NCBI GenBank assembly: GCA_905250125.1
Contig: CAJNOL010001228.1
Coordinates: 1 to 64,000 of the forward strand
Direction of reading: 5' to 3'
DNA length: 64,000 nt
DNA from: Rotaria sordida
Lineage: Eukaryota > Rotifera > Eurotatoria > Philodinida > Philodinidae
The notes under the pieces are model-generated. The model was not told where the DNA came from. It was given only the letters and a program-made list of their open reading frames with translations, and made no database searches. The stretch's first letter is position 1. The number at the start of each line of letters is the position of its first letter. This document shows positions 44,798 through 58,200 of this stretch, in pieces. The translations under genes were made by a program, and so were the position numbers.

Positions 44798-45505
44798 ATG
44801 TGCACTTCTCGTATTCTATTATCAAACAAAAAAAAAAAGATGGCAAATGTATGTCCACTGCTCATTCGACCATCATTTACTGGTCACACTTATCATGATT
44901 TTCAATTACAATTTGAATCTCCAACAACCAATTGTACTGTAGATCCTATACAAAATCTACTTCTTATTCATTTTTCTCGTATATCAAATTTAACATCAAA
45001 TAATATATCATATGCTCTATATGATCTAGCAAAACCTAATAATGAATCACCACATGTACAAGTTTTTCCTAATGATCGTGTTAATTTTTGTGTACGATCA
45101 GCATTTAATACAGGTCAAAATGATATAACATGTCATGAATTTTATATGGTAACAATGTTAACATCACTAGATAGAACATTATGGCCATTATTAATTATAT
45201 TTGGTTATATAATTATATTATTAATAGCAATGTTTACTTCTTTAGTATCACAAATATTTGATAAATTATCTCAAACAATTTTTTCAGGTTCAATAACAAA
45301 AAAATTATTACAAACTCGAGATATATTTTCATTTTTACCAACATCACAACGAAACTTACATGATATTGGCTTAACAAAATTTGATGAAAAAAAAGAATTT
45401 TCAAAAGCACTTGATTTAATTGCAAAAGATTGTCGAACAAATACAGGTGCATATATTATTCAAACATCAAAATTCGATGAACCTATTTGTCTGGATTATT
45501 TCTAA
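44798..45505 (+). CDS. unknown single-pass membrane protein
   Basis: An intronless frame of 235 residues (221 if translation starts at ATG 44840, which has the better context). I do not recognise the family. The first ~120 residues look extracellular: four to five Cys, N-glycosylation sites (NCT, NLTS, NNIS) and beta-strand-like alternation with SYALYDLAKPNNE. One strong helix follows, LWPLLIIFGYIIILLIAMF, then about 90 basic-to-mixed cytosolic residues. There is no obvious cleavable signal peptide, so either a 5' exon is missing or the helix acts as signal anchor. Codon use matches neighbours. It lies between RMND1 and the ARL-like gene, which converge on each other around it. Confidence 0.55.
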   Translation: MCTSRILLSNKKKKMANVCPLLIRPSFTGHTYHDFQLQFESPTTNCTVDPIQNLLLIHFSRISNLTSNNISYALYDLAKPNNESPHVQVFPNDRVNFCVRSAFNTGQNDITCHEFYMVTMLTSLDRTLWPLLIIFGYIIILLIAMFTSLVSQIFDKLSQTIFSGSITKKLLQTRDIFSFLPTSQRNLHDIGLTKFDEKKEFSKALDLIAKDCRTNTGAYIIQTSKFDEPICLDYF

Positions 45506-45561
45506 CAATTAATGTATATTTTGAAAGACTTGATAAAATAAAACAATAAACATAAATAAAT

Positions 45562-48051
45562 TTACTGATGATTATGAATAATTTCTGATAGATAAGAAAA
45601 CATTTCCATAACACCACCTCCTATTAAAAAAAATCATTGAATATTTATATTTTTTATATTGAAATAGTATTTACCAGTATGTGCACTCATTTCAAATATT
45701 TTCCATTCATTAGATTGTATTTTTGTTAATGATAATTTTTTAATAAGTTCTTCTTTTCTTAATGAGTCTAAAAAAAAAGAACAAGAAAAAATATCATACA
45801 CATTAAATAATCTATGATAAAGAAAAATAAAAAAATAATTTGTAAACAAACGTGATAGATCTTGTTTATTAGCAGCAATAACAATTGGAATAGTAGATGA
45901 TCGACCTAATTTTTTCGATAAATCTAAAAGTTCGTTTCTTGCAAGTTGTATTCGTTGTTCATCATGACAATCAATAACAAACACCACACCTTAATAAAAA
46001 AAAAAGTATAAAATTATATCAATGATAGTCTGTTGAAATGAAAAACAATGTGAAATACTCGTTCTGAAACACAATCAATCATAGAAATCATAGATTTATG
46101 TCCGTGTTAAAATAAAATAATTGAATAGTGTGCCTATGGAAATAAATTTCCTTTTTTTTTTCGACTATCATGATTTGTTAAAACAAATTTGAACTCAAGT
46201 TTTTTGTTTCTATGTGACTTAAACTTTCGTAGGAAGATCATTTCGATGAAAAAAAAAAAACAAAAAAACATTCTGTGTCATATGCATAAAGTTAAAAGGG
46301 TTATGATAAACATTGTTGAAAGCTTATTATTTGAAGCTCGATAAGTTTCGAGTGTTGATTGTTTTTTTTTAATGTCAAGTTATGTCTAATAAATTTTGAC
46401 TGATCGAGCATATTTTTTCATTGAAATTGAATATAGACTGTAAAATCTTTTTTGTAGTATTTCTATTCTAATAGAGCATAATAAGAGTTCAATATACTAG
46501 TTTTTTTTTTTTTTTTAATGACAACTTATAAAAATTTGAAAATGATAACATTCATTGATTCATAGAAGATTGTAATTCATTTCAAATGTTTATTAATCAA
46601 CTGAATTTATATAGATTCATATAGTTGTTCTATTTTTTTATAAAAAGCCTTATCAATACGTCGCTATAGTGAAACTTTGTAGCATCTCAATAGAAGTGGT
46701 TTCTATTTTTAATATGTCTCATTTTGTATACAACGTTTTACAAATCATTATGTCTATTAAAAATCGAATAGAAATAGACGAAATTTCAGCAGTGTTCAGA
46801 CTTCCGAAAAAGGAAATTTCGGAAGTTTCGGAAATTTCAAGCATTTGTGTTCTGAATTGCACGTTACTTCCTAAAATGATGTAATTTCCGAAATTTCTGA
46901 AATTTCCGCAATTATGTACTTACAGAAATTTCTGAAATTACAGAAATTTCCAATATGTCTAAGAACTTTTGATTTGCACTGCTATATAGTTATCGAGCTG
47001 ATGGAAATTTCAGAAATTTGGATAATTTCCTTTTTTGGAAATCTGAACATACCTCCGAAATTTAGAATATTTCATCTCTATCTCAATATAATCTAAAAGA
47101 AAAGACAACAAATCGAAATAACTTGCATAATTTTCAAATTGTTAATGACAAAAGTTATTTTTATGTAATTGTATCTGTTTATAAAGTATACCCATCTCAA
47201 ATTGCTTTTTTCACGGTGGAATAGAGTGCCCTAATTCATCTCGAAAACAAAAAAAAAATGTCAATTCAACTTTTCAAAAGTAATTTTTTCAAGAAAACTT
47301 TTTAAAAAAATCATGTATTCTTGGATTTTATTTTATTTTTTTCTCATATATTTAACTTTATCAATATTTTTTCCAGTTTTGACAACATATACTTGACTAG
47401 ACAAAAGTAATTTTTTAAAAATTCCTTTTGTCTATCGAAATATGTGTCACAAAACTGAAAAAAGAAAATTATTAATAAAATTGCACGAAGCCCAAAAAAT
47501 ATCAAATTCAAGGTTTTCTGAAAGTGTTTTTTTGAAAAATCTATTATTAAAAAATGGCGAAGCATTTTCTCTACATAATTCAATACACGCTATCTAATCA
47601 TGCAAAAAAAAAGCAATGAGAGAAAAGAAGAATTTTTTTTGTTACGGAAAATTTCAATTGCATGCAACTTAAATATAATTTTTTTTTTTTTTTAAGAATG
47701 AAATAAAATTAATACAAATGATGATTTTCTTCTTATCATACCTTGAATACCCGTTAAATAAAATCTCCATAATTCTCTTGTTTTTTCTTGTCCACCTAAA
47801 TCCCATATATTAAATGCTAATGGTGCAAGACGTGGATGAACAGTTTCAATTTGATAGACAAATGTTGGTTCTGTTTTAATATGTTCAATAAAAGATGCAT
47901 GTATATTTAATTGTAAATCAACTAAATTTTTAAATCGTTGAACTAATGTTGTTTTACCAGCAGAATTAAGACCAATAATTATTATTCTAGCTGATGGTTC
48001 ATCATAAGGAGAACAAATATGTCTAATCTTACTTGATAATACAACTCCCAT
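45562..48051 (-). CDS. ARF/ARL-family small GTPase
   Basis: Four exons, 48051-47742, 45989-45852, 45767-45675 and 45620-45562, join in frame to 199 residues. It has an N-terminal MG (potential myristoylation), P-loop GLNSAGKTT, a switch I Thr in TEPTFVYQIE, the ARF-type switch II WDLGGQEKTRELWRFYL, AANKQDL for guanine specificity, and MSAHTGGGVMEMF near the end. ARL proteins act in membrane traffic and cilia. There is a longer insert before the switch I Thr (about 20 residues) than in ARF1, and I could not assign an ARL number. Intron 1 is 1.75 kb and holds a GGAAATTTC repeat cluster. The intron closing exon 2 begins GTTTGT, a weaker donor. Confidence 0.9.
46790..47055. repeat. fold-back cluster of GGAAATTTC motifs
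   Basis: At least ten copies of (G/C)(G/A)AAATTTC or its complement (for example GGAAATTTCGGAAGTTTCGG, AGAAATTTCTGAAATTACAG) occupy 265 bases. The outer ends pair: GACTTCCGAAAAAGGAAATT near 46799 with AATTTCCTTTTTTGGAAATC near 47024. The motif is itself palindromic, so it repeats in both orientations. It lies in intron 1 of the ARL-like gene; function unknown, probably a MITE relic. Confidence 0.7.
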
Positions 48052-48314
48052 TGCTCATCAATAGTCAATTTTGTGTTTTACATTGAAAATTTCACCTGAC
48101 AATGATTGTATGACAAAGACAAATATTGATTAACAAAAATACTCTTATTTCTTCTTCTTTCTTTTTTTTCTTTTTAACATTTCTGAATTTCTTTTCTTTT
48201 TTTTTTTTTTCTTTTGAAATAAATCTTCGTTAACATTTGTGTATGAAAAGAAGGAGAAAAAAACCCGTTAAACATGCATTAAAAAAAAACAAAACAAGAA
48301 AAAAAAACAGAACT

Positions 48315-50845
48315 TTAAGTAAAACTATTCCTTTTTTTAGGTAAACGACGTAATGAAAAAAATCGTTGTCGTTGTTCAGTAGACATCGATATTTGATTGT
48401 TATTTGAAGCAATAAATATATATAAATTATTTCTTTTACGTTTATGAGAAAAATAATTCAATTGACAAGTTAATATCGATACAAAAGCACGACGAAATCG
48501 AACATTAAATGCTGTATAAATAATCTATAATAATAAAAAAAAAAACCCATAAAATAAAATTAATTAAGAGAATTTTATGTTTGTTTACTGGATTTAAATT
48601 TGATGATATATAACCAAGCCAACTAGTTAAATTTAATAATGATGGTTGTATACCACATGATGGACAAACAACTGCAAGAATATTTAATATTGAAAATGGA
48701 AGCCAAGCAACAAGAAAAACAAAAAATACAATTCCTAAAACTTTCATTGCACGACGTTCACTTGTTGTTTCTGTACCACCTTTAAATGCATGAAATGCTT
48801 TTTGTACAAATGTACTATGAAGAAATGAACGTTGATTTGTATTTGATGTACTTGAATTTAATGATGATCTTGATGATTTACTAGAAAATAAGAAATAAAT
48901 CATACATAGTCAAGGTCAATATTACTATACAACTGATATTTCATTATTATTATTTTTATTATTATTCTTTTAGTGTATTGTGCTTGAATGATTTCTCATT
49001 GGAAATAGAATAAATATAGATATAAATATCTAAAGAATACTGTCTCAAGGGAATCTTCTATAAGTTAAAAGAAAAAAAAAATATAGTTCGATAATAATTT
49101 TTATTATGTGAACTAAACAATGAAAAAGTAAAAAAACAAAAAACAAAAAAGAACTTACGGCCATTCAAGATGATTTGATTTATTATCTGTTTCAATTAAT
49201 GCTGCTGAATGAGATGATGATGGTGTTGGTATTGATGTTGAATTACTCGTATCTTTAATTAATGTTTTTTGATAATTACGTGGTGATGATGATGATGATG
49301 ATCGAACTTTTGAAGTTGATTTATGTCGTCTTAAACGATGTGTTGCTTGTGACATCATCATTGAATGATCATCAGGATCTGAATAATATTTTGCTGCTTG
49401 TTGTTGAAGACGTCGAATTGTTAATGAATATGTAACAACCATTAATACACATGGTATACAAAAACATATAATTGAACCAAAAATTATAAATGAATTATTA
49501 TTTAAAGCACATAATCGTTTATGATTATCAATTACTAAAATATTACGTTGATCAGCAAAGCCAAGTATAAGTATAGTACATGATATACCAATTGAAAATG
49601 TCCATATTAAAATTATTATACAAAATGTTTTAAATTTACTTTGTTCTCGACTACGAAATGGACGAGATATATAAAGAAAACGATCAATTGAAACAATTGT
49701 TAAATGCCATATTGATGTTGTACATAATAAAACATCGAGAAAAACATAAATATTACAAATAACCATCGGTAATTGCCATGATCCTAATTATTTCAAAAAA
49801 AAACAAATTTATTCATACAATAGTCATCACATATTCTACTATTTAGATTCACTAAATTAAACACAGTTCAATACATATATATATTTTTTTTTATAATGTT
49901 ACATGAGCTTAATCTATTTATTAATAAATGTTAATATTCAATAGAATGTTAACTAGATTATGATAAATTTATTGTTAACCACAAATCTATAAAAATTCTA
50001 CAAGTAAATATTAGATATTTTATTATTCAAATTAATCTTTTGTTATAATATCTAATACTAAGCGATTATGTGTGCTTAAAAATGTTATTCATTAATTGTA
50101 TTCATATTTATTCAAGTTGAATTATAAATTTTTTATAAAAGACTAATAAACACTAAAGAATCTATATTTTTGAATATAATCTACTATTAAATATGACATA
50201 CATTGTAATATCATTCATAGAAAAATTTCTATAAATTTAATTCATATATGTAAATGAATATAAAAGTAATCATACACCTACATATATATATATTTATAAA
50301 GGAAAAAAACAAAGTACTTCTTATAGCACTTGTTGTTCTTGACGTGCTACAAAAAAAGAAGGATGAATTCCTAATAGCATTCTTTTCATTAGTTGTTCGA
50401 TTCACCTCTAGTGTAATTAACATAAAAATAATTGTTCTTATACTTTCATCAACATGAAAAGATGAAGAAAAAAAAAATGATTAAACATATTTTCAATAAA
50501 AATTATAATTTTACCTTGAAAATCTTTTATAATCGCAAGTGGCAAAACGACAAGACTAAGAAGACAATCGGCAATAGCCAATGAAAAAAGAAAAAAATTT
50601 GTTACAGTTTGTAATTGTTTATCAAGTGATATTGATGCACATACTAATAAATTACCAACAATACCAAATATAGATAATATTGATAAAATTAATACAGGCC
50701 AATTTAATTTATTTTTTGTATTTATTGAAATAAAATTATTTGTTTCATTTATTATTGATAATGAAGATATATTTTCATAATGAATAATATTCAAATGATC
50801 ATATACAGTTGTTGCATAGGATGTTAATATATGAAAATTCGCCAT
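48315..50845 (-). CDS. biogenic-amine GPCR, 5-HT2/dopamine-like
   Basis: Four exons, 50845-50515, 49783-49159, 48880-48589 and 48524-48315, join in frame to 485 residues. Seven helices are visible: GNLLV (TM1), SLAIADCLLS (TM2 Asp), YVFLDVLLCTTS with the amine-binding Asp (TM3), then DRF instead of DRY, GSIICFCIP (TM5), KVLGIVFFVFLVAWLPF (TM6) and SWLGYISSNLNP joined to IIYTAFN (NPxxY, TM7). Helix 8 is FRRAFVSILTC. The RAMKVLGIVFF and FGSIICFCIP stretches favour 5-HT2, the TM7/helix 8 region favours dopamine D2-like; ligand cannot be assigned. The third loop is Ser-rich. In TM6 the residue after WLPF is Ser where most amine receptors have Phe. N-glycosylation sites precede TM1. Confidence 0.9.
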
Positions 50846-51041
50846 GGGTTATTTATATCATATTATAGAATATAAATATTTTTTTTTAATAACTATATAA
50901 GAATTTATTGTAAATGAGGTAAATAATAGAACTAAATAAGCATTATATTAAAGAATAAGAGTGTAGTAAAGATAGCGCCTTATAACAACTTTTCTTTTCC
51001 ATCTGCAATCATCTTCATCATTTTTCCTGTTGGCTTGTATG

Positions 51042-51072
<31 letters not shown>

Positions 51073-52205
51073 ATTTTATGATTATATTAGAATTAATAAA
51101 GGATGAGAAAAACCATCGACGTAGCTACGATTATCATTTCGATGAACAATGACGACAATAGACACGCAAATTATTTTGCTTTTGCAAAGAGAAAAAACAA
51201 CGAAGTAAATATGACAACAAAAGAAAAATAGGAAGAAAACCAGAAAGAGACAATTGACAACAATTAGACATGCCATAAATTGAGATGAAGTGATTTCTAA
51301 ATCAGTTAATCGATAAGTAACAAACTCAATTCATCATCATAATTTTCTATCATAGATTTAAACTCTACATACAAAAAATGATAGAAGTATATATTTAATT
51401 GATACAAGAAAAAAAGAAAAGAATCCGAACAATCATAGAGTATTGAAAAAGAATAATTGAACATAAGAAGAGAAGAAAAAAAAAAGCTTGTCTTTAAGAC
51501 TGAAATTGATTTTTTGATGGCTTTTTTGTATCGAATAAAAAAATGTTCATATTATGAACAATGTAATATTTTTTATGAAAGAAAATAAAACTCATCAATA
51601 TAAAAGACTTCAAGAACCACTTTCCATGTTCTATATCAAGTAGCATAGAGTTCATTTATTTCTTCGTTCTACTACCATTAAATCAAATTGACAGGCAATA
51701 ACAGATGTGTTGCAAGCAGCACTTTAATTCCATAGAGTGTGTTTAATCAGTAGGATAGATTAAATATTCATTGACCATAATAATTATTAAAGATTACGAA
51801 TTGATGTTCTCATATAACATGTTTTTTTTTTGTCAAAATCCTATAGAACTCAATTATAATAGTGCAAAAACTTAAAAAATGACAACAAAATATATTGCAA
51901 GTTTTTTTCTCTTATTAACCATACAATTTAATGTTTTAACACTTGTTAAATTAATTAAAATAAAAACAAAATAAAAATTATGAATAGGAAGTTCGTGTTC
52001 TTTATTTTATTTCATTTGACATCGATTAGATTTAATAACAAAAATAATAAAAAAAAAAAAAACTCATACACACACACACACACACAAATACAATTTTATA
52101 TCTGATCTAATATGATCTTTATTTAGTTTTATTTTTTTTTTGTGTTTTCAAAACTCTCTCATATATATGACAAAATAAGTTACCAAAAGAAAACGAACAA
52201 TACAA
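50846..52205. other. intergenic with CT and CA microsatellites
   Basis: This stretch separates the GPCR start from the 3' end of the neurexin-like gene, both on the minus strand. It contains a (CT)n run at about 51042-51071 and a (CA)n run at about 52067-52086, and otherwise AT-rich DNA without a supported exon. The GPCR promoter should lie in its left part. Confidence 0.6.
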
Positions 52206-55200
52206 CTAACAAATAGGAATATTCGATGAATCAATTTGATCATCATATGGTTGTGTATATTCAAATATAAGTAAATCACGTTCATTTATTGATTTACCAA
52301 TAATTAAATATTCTTGTCGTTTATTAGAATCATTTGTTAATAAGTGTACATATAATGATTGTAGTGTATTTTGAGATGATATTAATTCATTGAGAATTTC
52401 TTTTCGATATATATTCCATATACGAATACGTTTACCATCATTATCAATTGAAAGAAAATGTCGTTGATCAAGCCAACTAATTGAATGAATCTAAATGATT
52501 TCAAAACAATATATATATATATATTCATCATTTTCTTTTGTTTGTTTTTTTTTTCATTTTTGTTGAATAATAATACCGTTGTTAGGGATAGTTTTAATAG
52601 ATTCTATCACGAAATCTTGATTTAATTATTAAGATTCTATTGTTGTTTTGATCTATTTTCAGTAGGAAAAATTTAATATTCATGACATTAGACTATCCTA
52701 TTTTAGTACATGTTCATATATCATTATTCAAGTTTAGAATAGTTGATACTATAAAAATTCAAGGATCATTAGTTAAGACAACATGAAAACAAAAAAAAAA
52801 GTGAGAAAGTATAAACTATAGATAGAAAAGAATTATATCTTTTCAAGTATATTCAATTAGATACAAAAAAAAAGAAAGAATCTATTTGATTTCGTTTATA
52901 AGAAGAACATTGACAAATTTTATATGATTGTTTCATATATTATTTTTTGACTCTATGTATAGTTCATGTTGAGTCAAAGGATTTTACTATGAGTTTCTGT
53001 AAGTTTGTTAAATAATAAATTCAGAGGAAAAAAACCAGAATCTGACATATTGACATTTGTCTTTTTTCTATGAAAGAAACATACAAACGAATAAAGAAAA
53101 GGCACTAAAATAACATATCAAGTTTATGATTAGTGTCAATTGATAAATCATATTCTTAATTGCTTACTTCAATTAAATAGTATAATTTATCAAGTCTAAT
53201 AAATTAAGTCATTGAATTTTTGTCAATAATAAGTTATTCAGGAAATTTCAATCATTATGTTCATAACTGATTGAATGTTTGAGTAAGTAGACATCAGCTC
53301 ATAACTATGTTAAGTTTATAGTCCTAGTAAACAGCATCTATATATAAAAGATTCTGTTCTATTTGATTGAACAAATCATTGATTTGAATTAAATTATAAT
53401 GAATATAGTTTATTCATTATTAATAGTTAATAATTAATTATATGAAAGAATCAAAATCGAAATAGTAAATCTGTTGTATACTAATTATCTTATATAGAAG
53501 TTGACTTAACATTTTAATAATAATCAATTAAACAAAGTCTTATTTAATAAACATACGCATCTTATAAATATTTCAGAATGAATGTTGCTATTAAGATAAT
53601 TACAAGGAGTTATTCTGGATAAATTATTATTTCTACAGATCACAAAAAGAAAAACAAAGCGTAAAATTTCTGTTTAAAATCATCATTAAACATGCATAAA
53701 CACATAAAAACAAAAAAATCAACTCCCAAAAATAAAATCGTATCTGGATAATACAAAAAGTGCATTATCAACAATCTTTTGTGATAATATTTCTCTTATG
53801 AATATCTCACAATTGGCAAATCGTTTTTGAATCGAGACTATGTAATCAAATATTGTGAAAAAAGTCTATATCGTTAGCTTATTGCTGTCGAGAAATCTAC
53901 AATTTTACGATAGATTTTAAATAAATGTCCTGGTTTCCCTCAAGAAAAACTTATTTTCAATACACAAAAAGTTAAAATGTGTCTTTTCAATTACTCATAT
54001 AGGGTGTACCAAAATTATAAGACCCTCTTTTATTTTTGAAGTTTTTCCACAAAAGCGAACAGATAGGTAAAATCTAAATAGTGATTTGGATAGCCCTTGA
54101 AAATCTCTATCGAATACAGTATGAGCCAGAATTTTTAAAGAAACTTAGTGAAGAGAGTTTTCTAGAAAACCGTTTCACCTAAAAATCGAGTTTTTGAGAG
54201 TTTTGACAAAAATGTTTTTGAATATAGTCATCTGAAAGAGCAAAAAATTCTGAGCAAAATGAGTGGTTGGACAGCTCTCCACGATATTTTCTCGCAGAGT
54301 TATAAGCACCAGAAAAATGGAAAAAATATGTTTTTTAGCGGTTTTTTGATTAATTCTGCAATTTTCCCCATTTTTCTAGTGCTTATAACTCTGCGAGGAA
54401 ATATCGTGGAGAGCTGTCCAACCACTCATTTTGCTCAGAATTTTTTGCTCTTTCAGATGACTATATTTAAAAACGTTTTTGTCAAAACTCTCAAAAACTC
54501 GATTTTTAGGTGAAACGGTTTTCTAGAAAACTCTCTTCACTAATTTTCTTTAGAAATTCTGGCTCATACTGTATTCGATAGAGATTTTCAAGGGCTATCC
54601 AAATCACTATTTAGATTTTATCTATCTGTCCGTTTTTGTGGAAAAACTTCAAAAATAAAAGGGAGTCTTATAATTTTGGTACACCCTGTATATATATATA
54701 TATATATATTACAATATTAATCTGGGAAATAATGATATTTTGAGAATGGATATTACTTGCTTTGGCCATATCATTAATCTGTTTGATGCCTGAAAACAAT
54801 AGAAAGTTTTCCTGATGTTGTTGAACGAAGAATTACGATATTCATTTAAAAACTATTATAAATTTGAAGTGTATTGTTGCAGCAATAGACTAAAAGATCG
54901 AGCTGTTATCAAGACTAATTTGAGTATATATGATGCTTATAGCCTCAATTCACAAATACTTAATCAATATTTGTTTTTCTTTTTTTTTGGTTTCTTAAAC
55001 ATCATTATTTATTAGATGGTTTCAAATGTTTTTTATTTGTTTCATCATACTCATACGCAAAATAATAATATCAAGTTGAATAATGAAGATTAATTCATTT
55101 GTTTGTTATCACTTACAAATATGATTGAATGAGCTCAGAGATTTTTTTGTATTTAATATGTATTCATATTTATAAATAAATAGTATGAGATGACATTCAT

Positions 55201-58200
55201 TTAAAGATCATCGAAATTTGAAGCCCATAGATGATATTTCATAAGCTTTCATTCTATAAATTCTTGTCGATTACTTTTATTTCAAAGACTTCTATAGGAT
55301 AATTATGTCTTTTGAATATTATGAATTTAAACATTTATGCTAATACTTGTGTCAAAAATACATGCATATCTTTTTCTTTTATCAAGCTATTTTTTCTTGT
55401 TAAAGAAAAAAAAATCTCTTAGAGAGCAATCCCTGTAGAATTAAAAATGTCAAATACGATGTAACTATTATTGTTAATCACAGGGAGATTGTTGTATAGA
55501 TATATCACTTAGAGGCAGATCTTTTTTTAAATCAAAGAATCACTGTTAGCCTCTCTCTCCCTGATAAGTCCGAACAACAATGTTTTTTTTTTAATCTTTC
55601 ACAGTAATCGAGAAATCTCTGCTCAAATTCAATTAATCGAAACGAAAAAGTTTCTAACCATTCAAATTTCAGCAATCGCTTAAACTCGGTTTTAACTATT
55701 AAATAATCAAGCTTGACTTAGCTTTACATTTAAGTTACGCCGTTTCTAACGTGTCTATCAAAGTCTACGACACTTGTTAACATGAGTTCGGCACCGGAAC
55801 TCAAATTTTTTTTTTGTCGGATCCGAGCCCATAATTTTATTTTTTGCCGGGTCCTGTTACACGTTTTTGTGAACACACTACTCGCCAGATGAGATATATA
55901 ACAACAAGATATAATTGTACGTTGAGAGCAGGGTTGCCATCTCTTCCACTTTTTCGGATAAAAGACTTTCATTTGACTATTTCACAATTCGACATAGAAA
56001 AAAACTGTTATTGTTCAATAAATCATGATCACTGAAGTATATAGTCTGTCATCATACTTATTAGTCAATCTGTTAACTTACTGGAACAACATTAAATTTT
56101 TTGCTATGAATGAGAGACTACTTTCAATTTCTATTGATGAAGTAAAAATACCATTCTACGTTCAACTAATAGCTAACTCTGCTGACCCTATTTGTTTTTC
56201 TCTGTTCTATTGACACAGAGAAAGGGCACACATCCGAAAATTTAAACCATTTTTTTGTAACAAATGCATAACGAGATAATAACTGAAGATGAAAACAATG
56301 ATGAAAATCGAAAACAGCAACAATAATGCTACAATTAGATAAATATAAATCTGTAGAAATCACAAAGGATGCTTGTGGGACCAAGAATTAGTTTTATCTA
56401 CATCTACATTTACATCATAAAACTATATAAAATTCAAAAATTCAGCAAAAATATAAGTTTCCGCTTTTTCGACTTCATGAGGTGACAACCCCGGTTGAGA
56501 GTAGCAAATAAATAGCTAAAATCTTGATTCTCTACTTATTCATGTATACGAAGGATGCTAGTATTGATGGAAAAAACCTCGGATTTACGAAAACGTGGAT
56601 TCACACCCGCGAGAAACTGTCATTGTCTGTGTGATTGAGAATAATAAAATTGATAATAGAATTTCTTGTATAATTAATAGATTGATGAAAAATTCGAAAT
56701 AAAATTTTATAACTTACTAATGGATCAGATATAGTTGCAATTAATGAAAATTGACCTGTCATAAATGTTATATCCCATATATGTATTAAACCTTGTTCAA
56801 TATGTATTAATAAACGATTATCATTCATTTGACAACTAAGTATTTGTTGTATATTATTATTAGAATTTAAATGATGAAAATTATAATTAAATAAAATTTC
56901 TCCATCATTTAATTTCCATATAAGAATTTCATTTGTACGTAATATAGTTAACATATATTGATCATTATTATTTGTATCATTTATTTCAAATGTATTATTT
57001 GGATCGGAATCAAATCTAGTTAAAATCATTGTACAATTATTCATTGTATGTGATATTAATGATGTTTGTTCATTATTTAAATTTGTTGATGTATCTAATT
57101 TATATATAACAAAACATGTATATGTACTTGTATGTTCTGTACATACAATAAGTGCATATATTTCATTTTTTGTTAAAATAATTCGTCGAATTTCATCACC
57201 AATTGATGTATCAGGATCTGATTTAAGTTCACGTATAAGATTACATGTATCAATATCAAGTAAACCAAGTGATATACCACGACCATATTTTTGTTTACCA
57301 GCCATATAAAGTACAGATGAATGTTGAGATGTTAATGCTATTGAACATTTTATTGGATGTAAATTTTTATGTATTGTATAATCATTTGTTGACCAAATTT
57401 TAATAGCATAAGGATTTAAATTTGATGTTATTTCATAAAATAACCCAATTAGATATTGACCATTATAAGAAAATAATAAATTATGACAGGAACCAACTGA
57501 TGATACAGGTAATCGAGAATGAAAACTTCCTGTCTGGAGAAGAAAAAAAATCAAACAAAAGAATAATGTTTAGTAAAAATACAATCGAATATTTAACAGA
57601 AATCTTCTGTCCTTTTATCTTGATTACTATAAATACTGATTCTCCATTACAGAGTTTAAGATATCAAAAACAAAAGAAAGTATTCTGTAAAAATCAATTT
57701 AATTAAGGAATTAAAATATGCTTTTTTTTATGAGTATAGAATCAAATGATCAAAATTTACTTACAACAGCATGAAATAATTGAATTCGATTTTCATCGGC
57801 TGTAGCTAAAACAATAGGTTCTTTATTTGTTATATTATTTGGTTGTAATGCATAACAATCAACAAGATTTTTAACATAAAGAAATAAAAGTTTTGTTTGA
57901 ATTATTGATGAATGAGTATTTTTAAGAATTGATCGTCTTTTTATTGATGAACGTTTTTGTACAATATCTTGATCAATATCTAAATTAGCAACAAGATCAC
58001 ATGAATAAACAGCTGAATATGTTTGTGCACTTGAATTATCAATTTCTTTTTTTAATGAACGTAATGTTGCTGTTGATATTGGTTGAGAATGTGATTGTGC
58101 TGTAACATGTGCTAATGGTAATGGTGGATCACTACCTGATAATATTAAACGATTTATTTGATGATAAATAGATGATGATGATGATGATATTGGTTGTGAT

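Noticed and set aside
54259-54513. 84-residue open frame
   Set aside because: Lies across the centre of the 689-bp palindrome; its halves are complementary and no homology or splice support is seen.
57533-57554. ATG start just before TGSFHSRL, making the WD part a separate gene
   Set aside because: The bases from 57554 to 57534 look like an intron end (TTTTTTTTCTTCTCCAG), and the preceding exon ends in phase 0 with the first part of the propeller.
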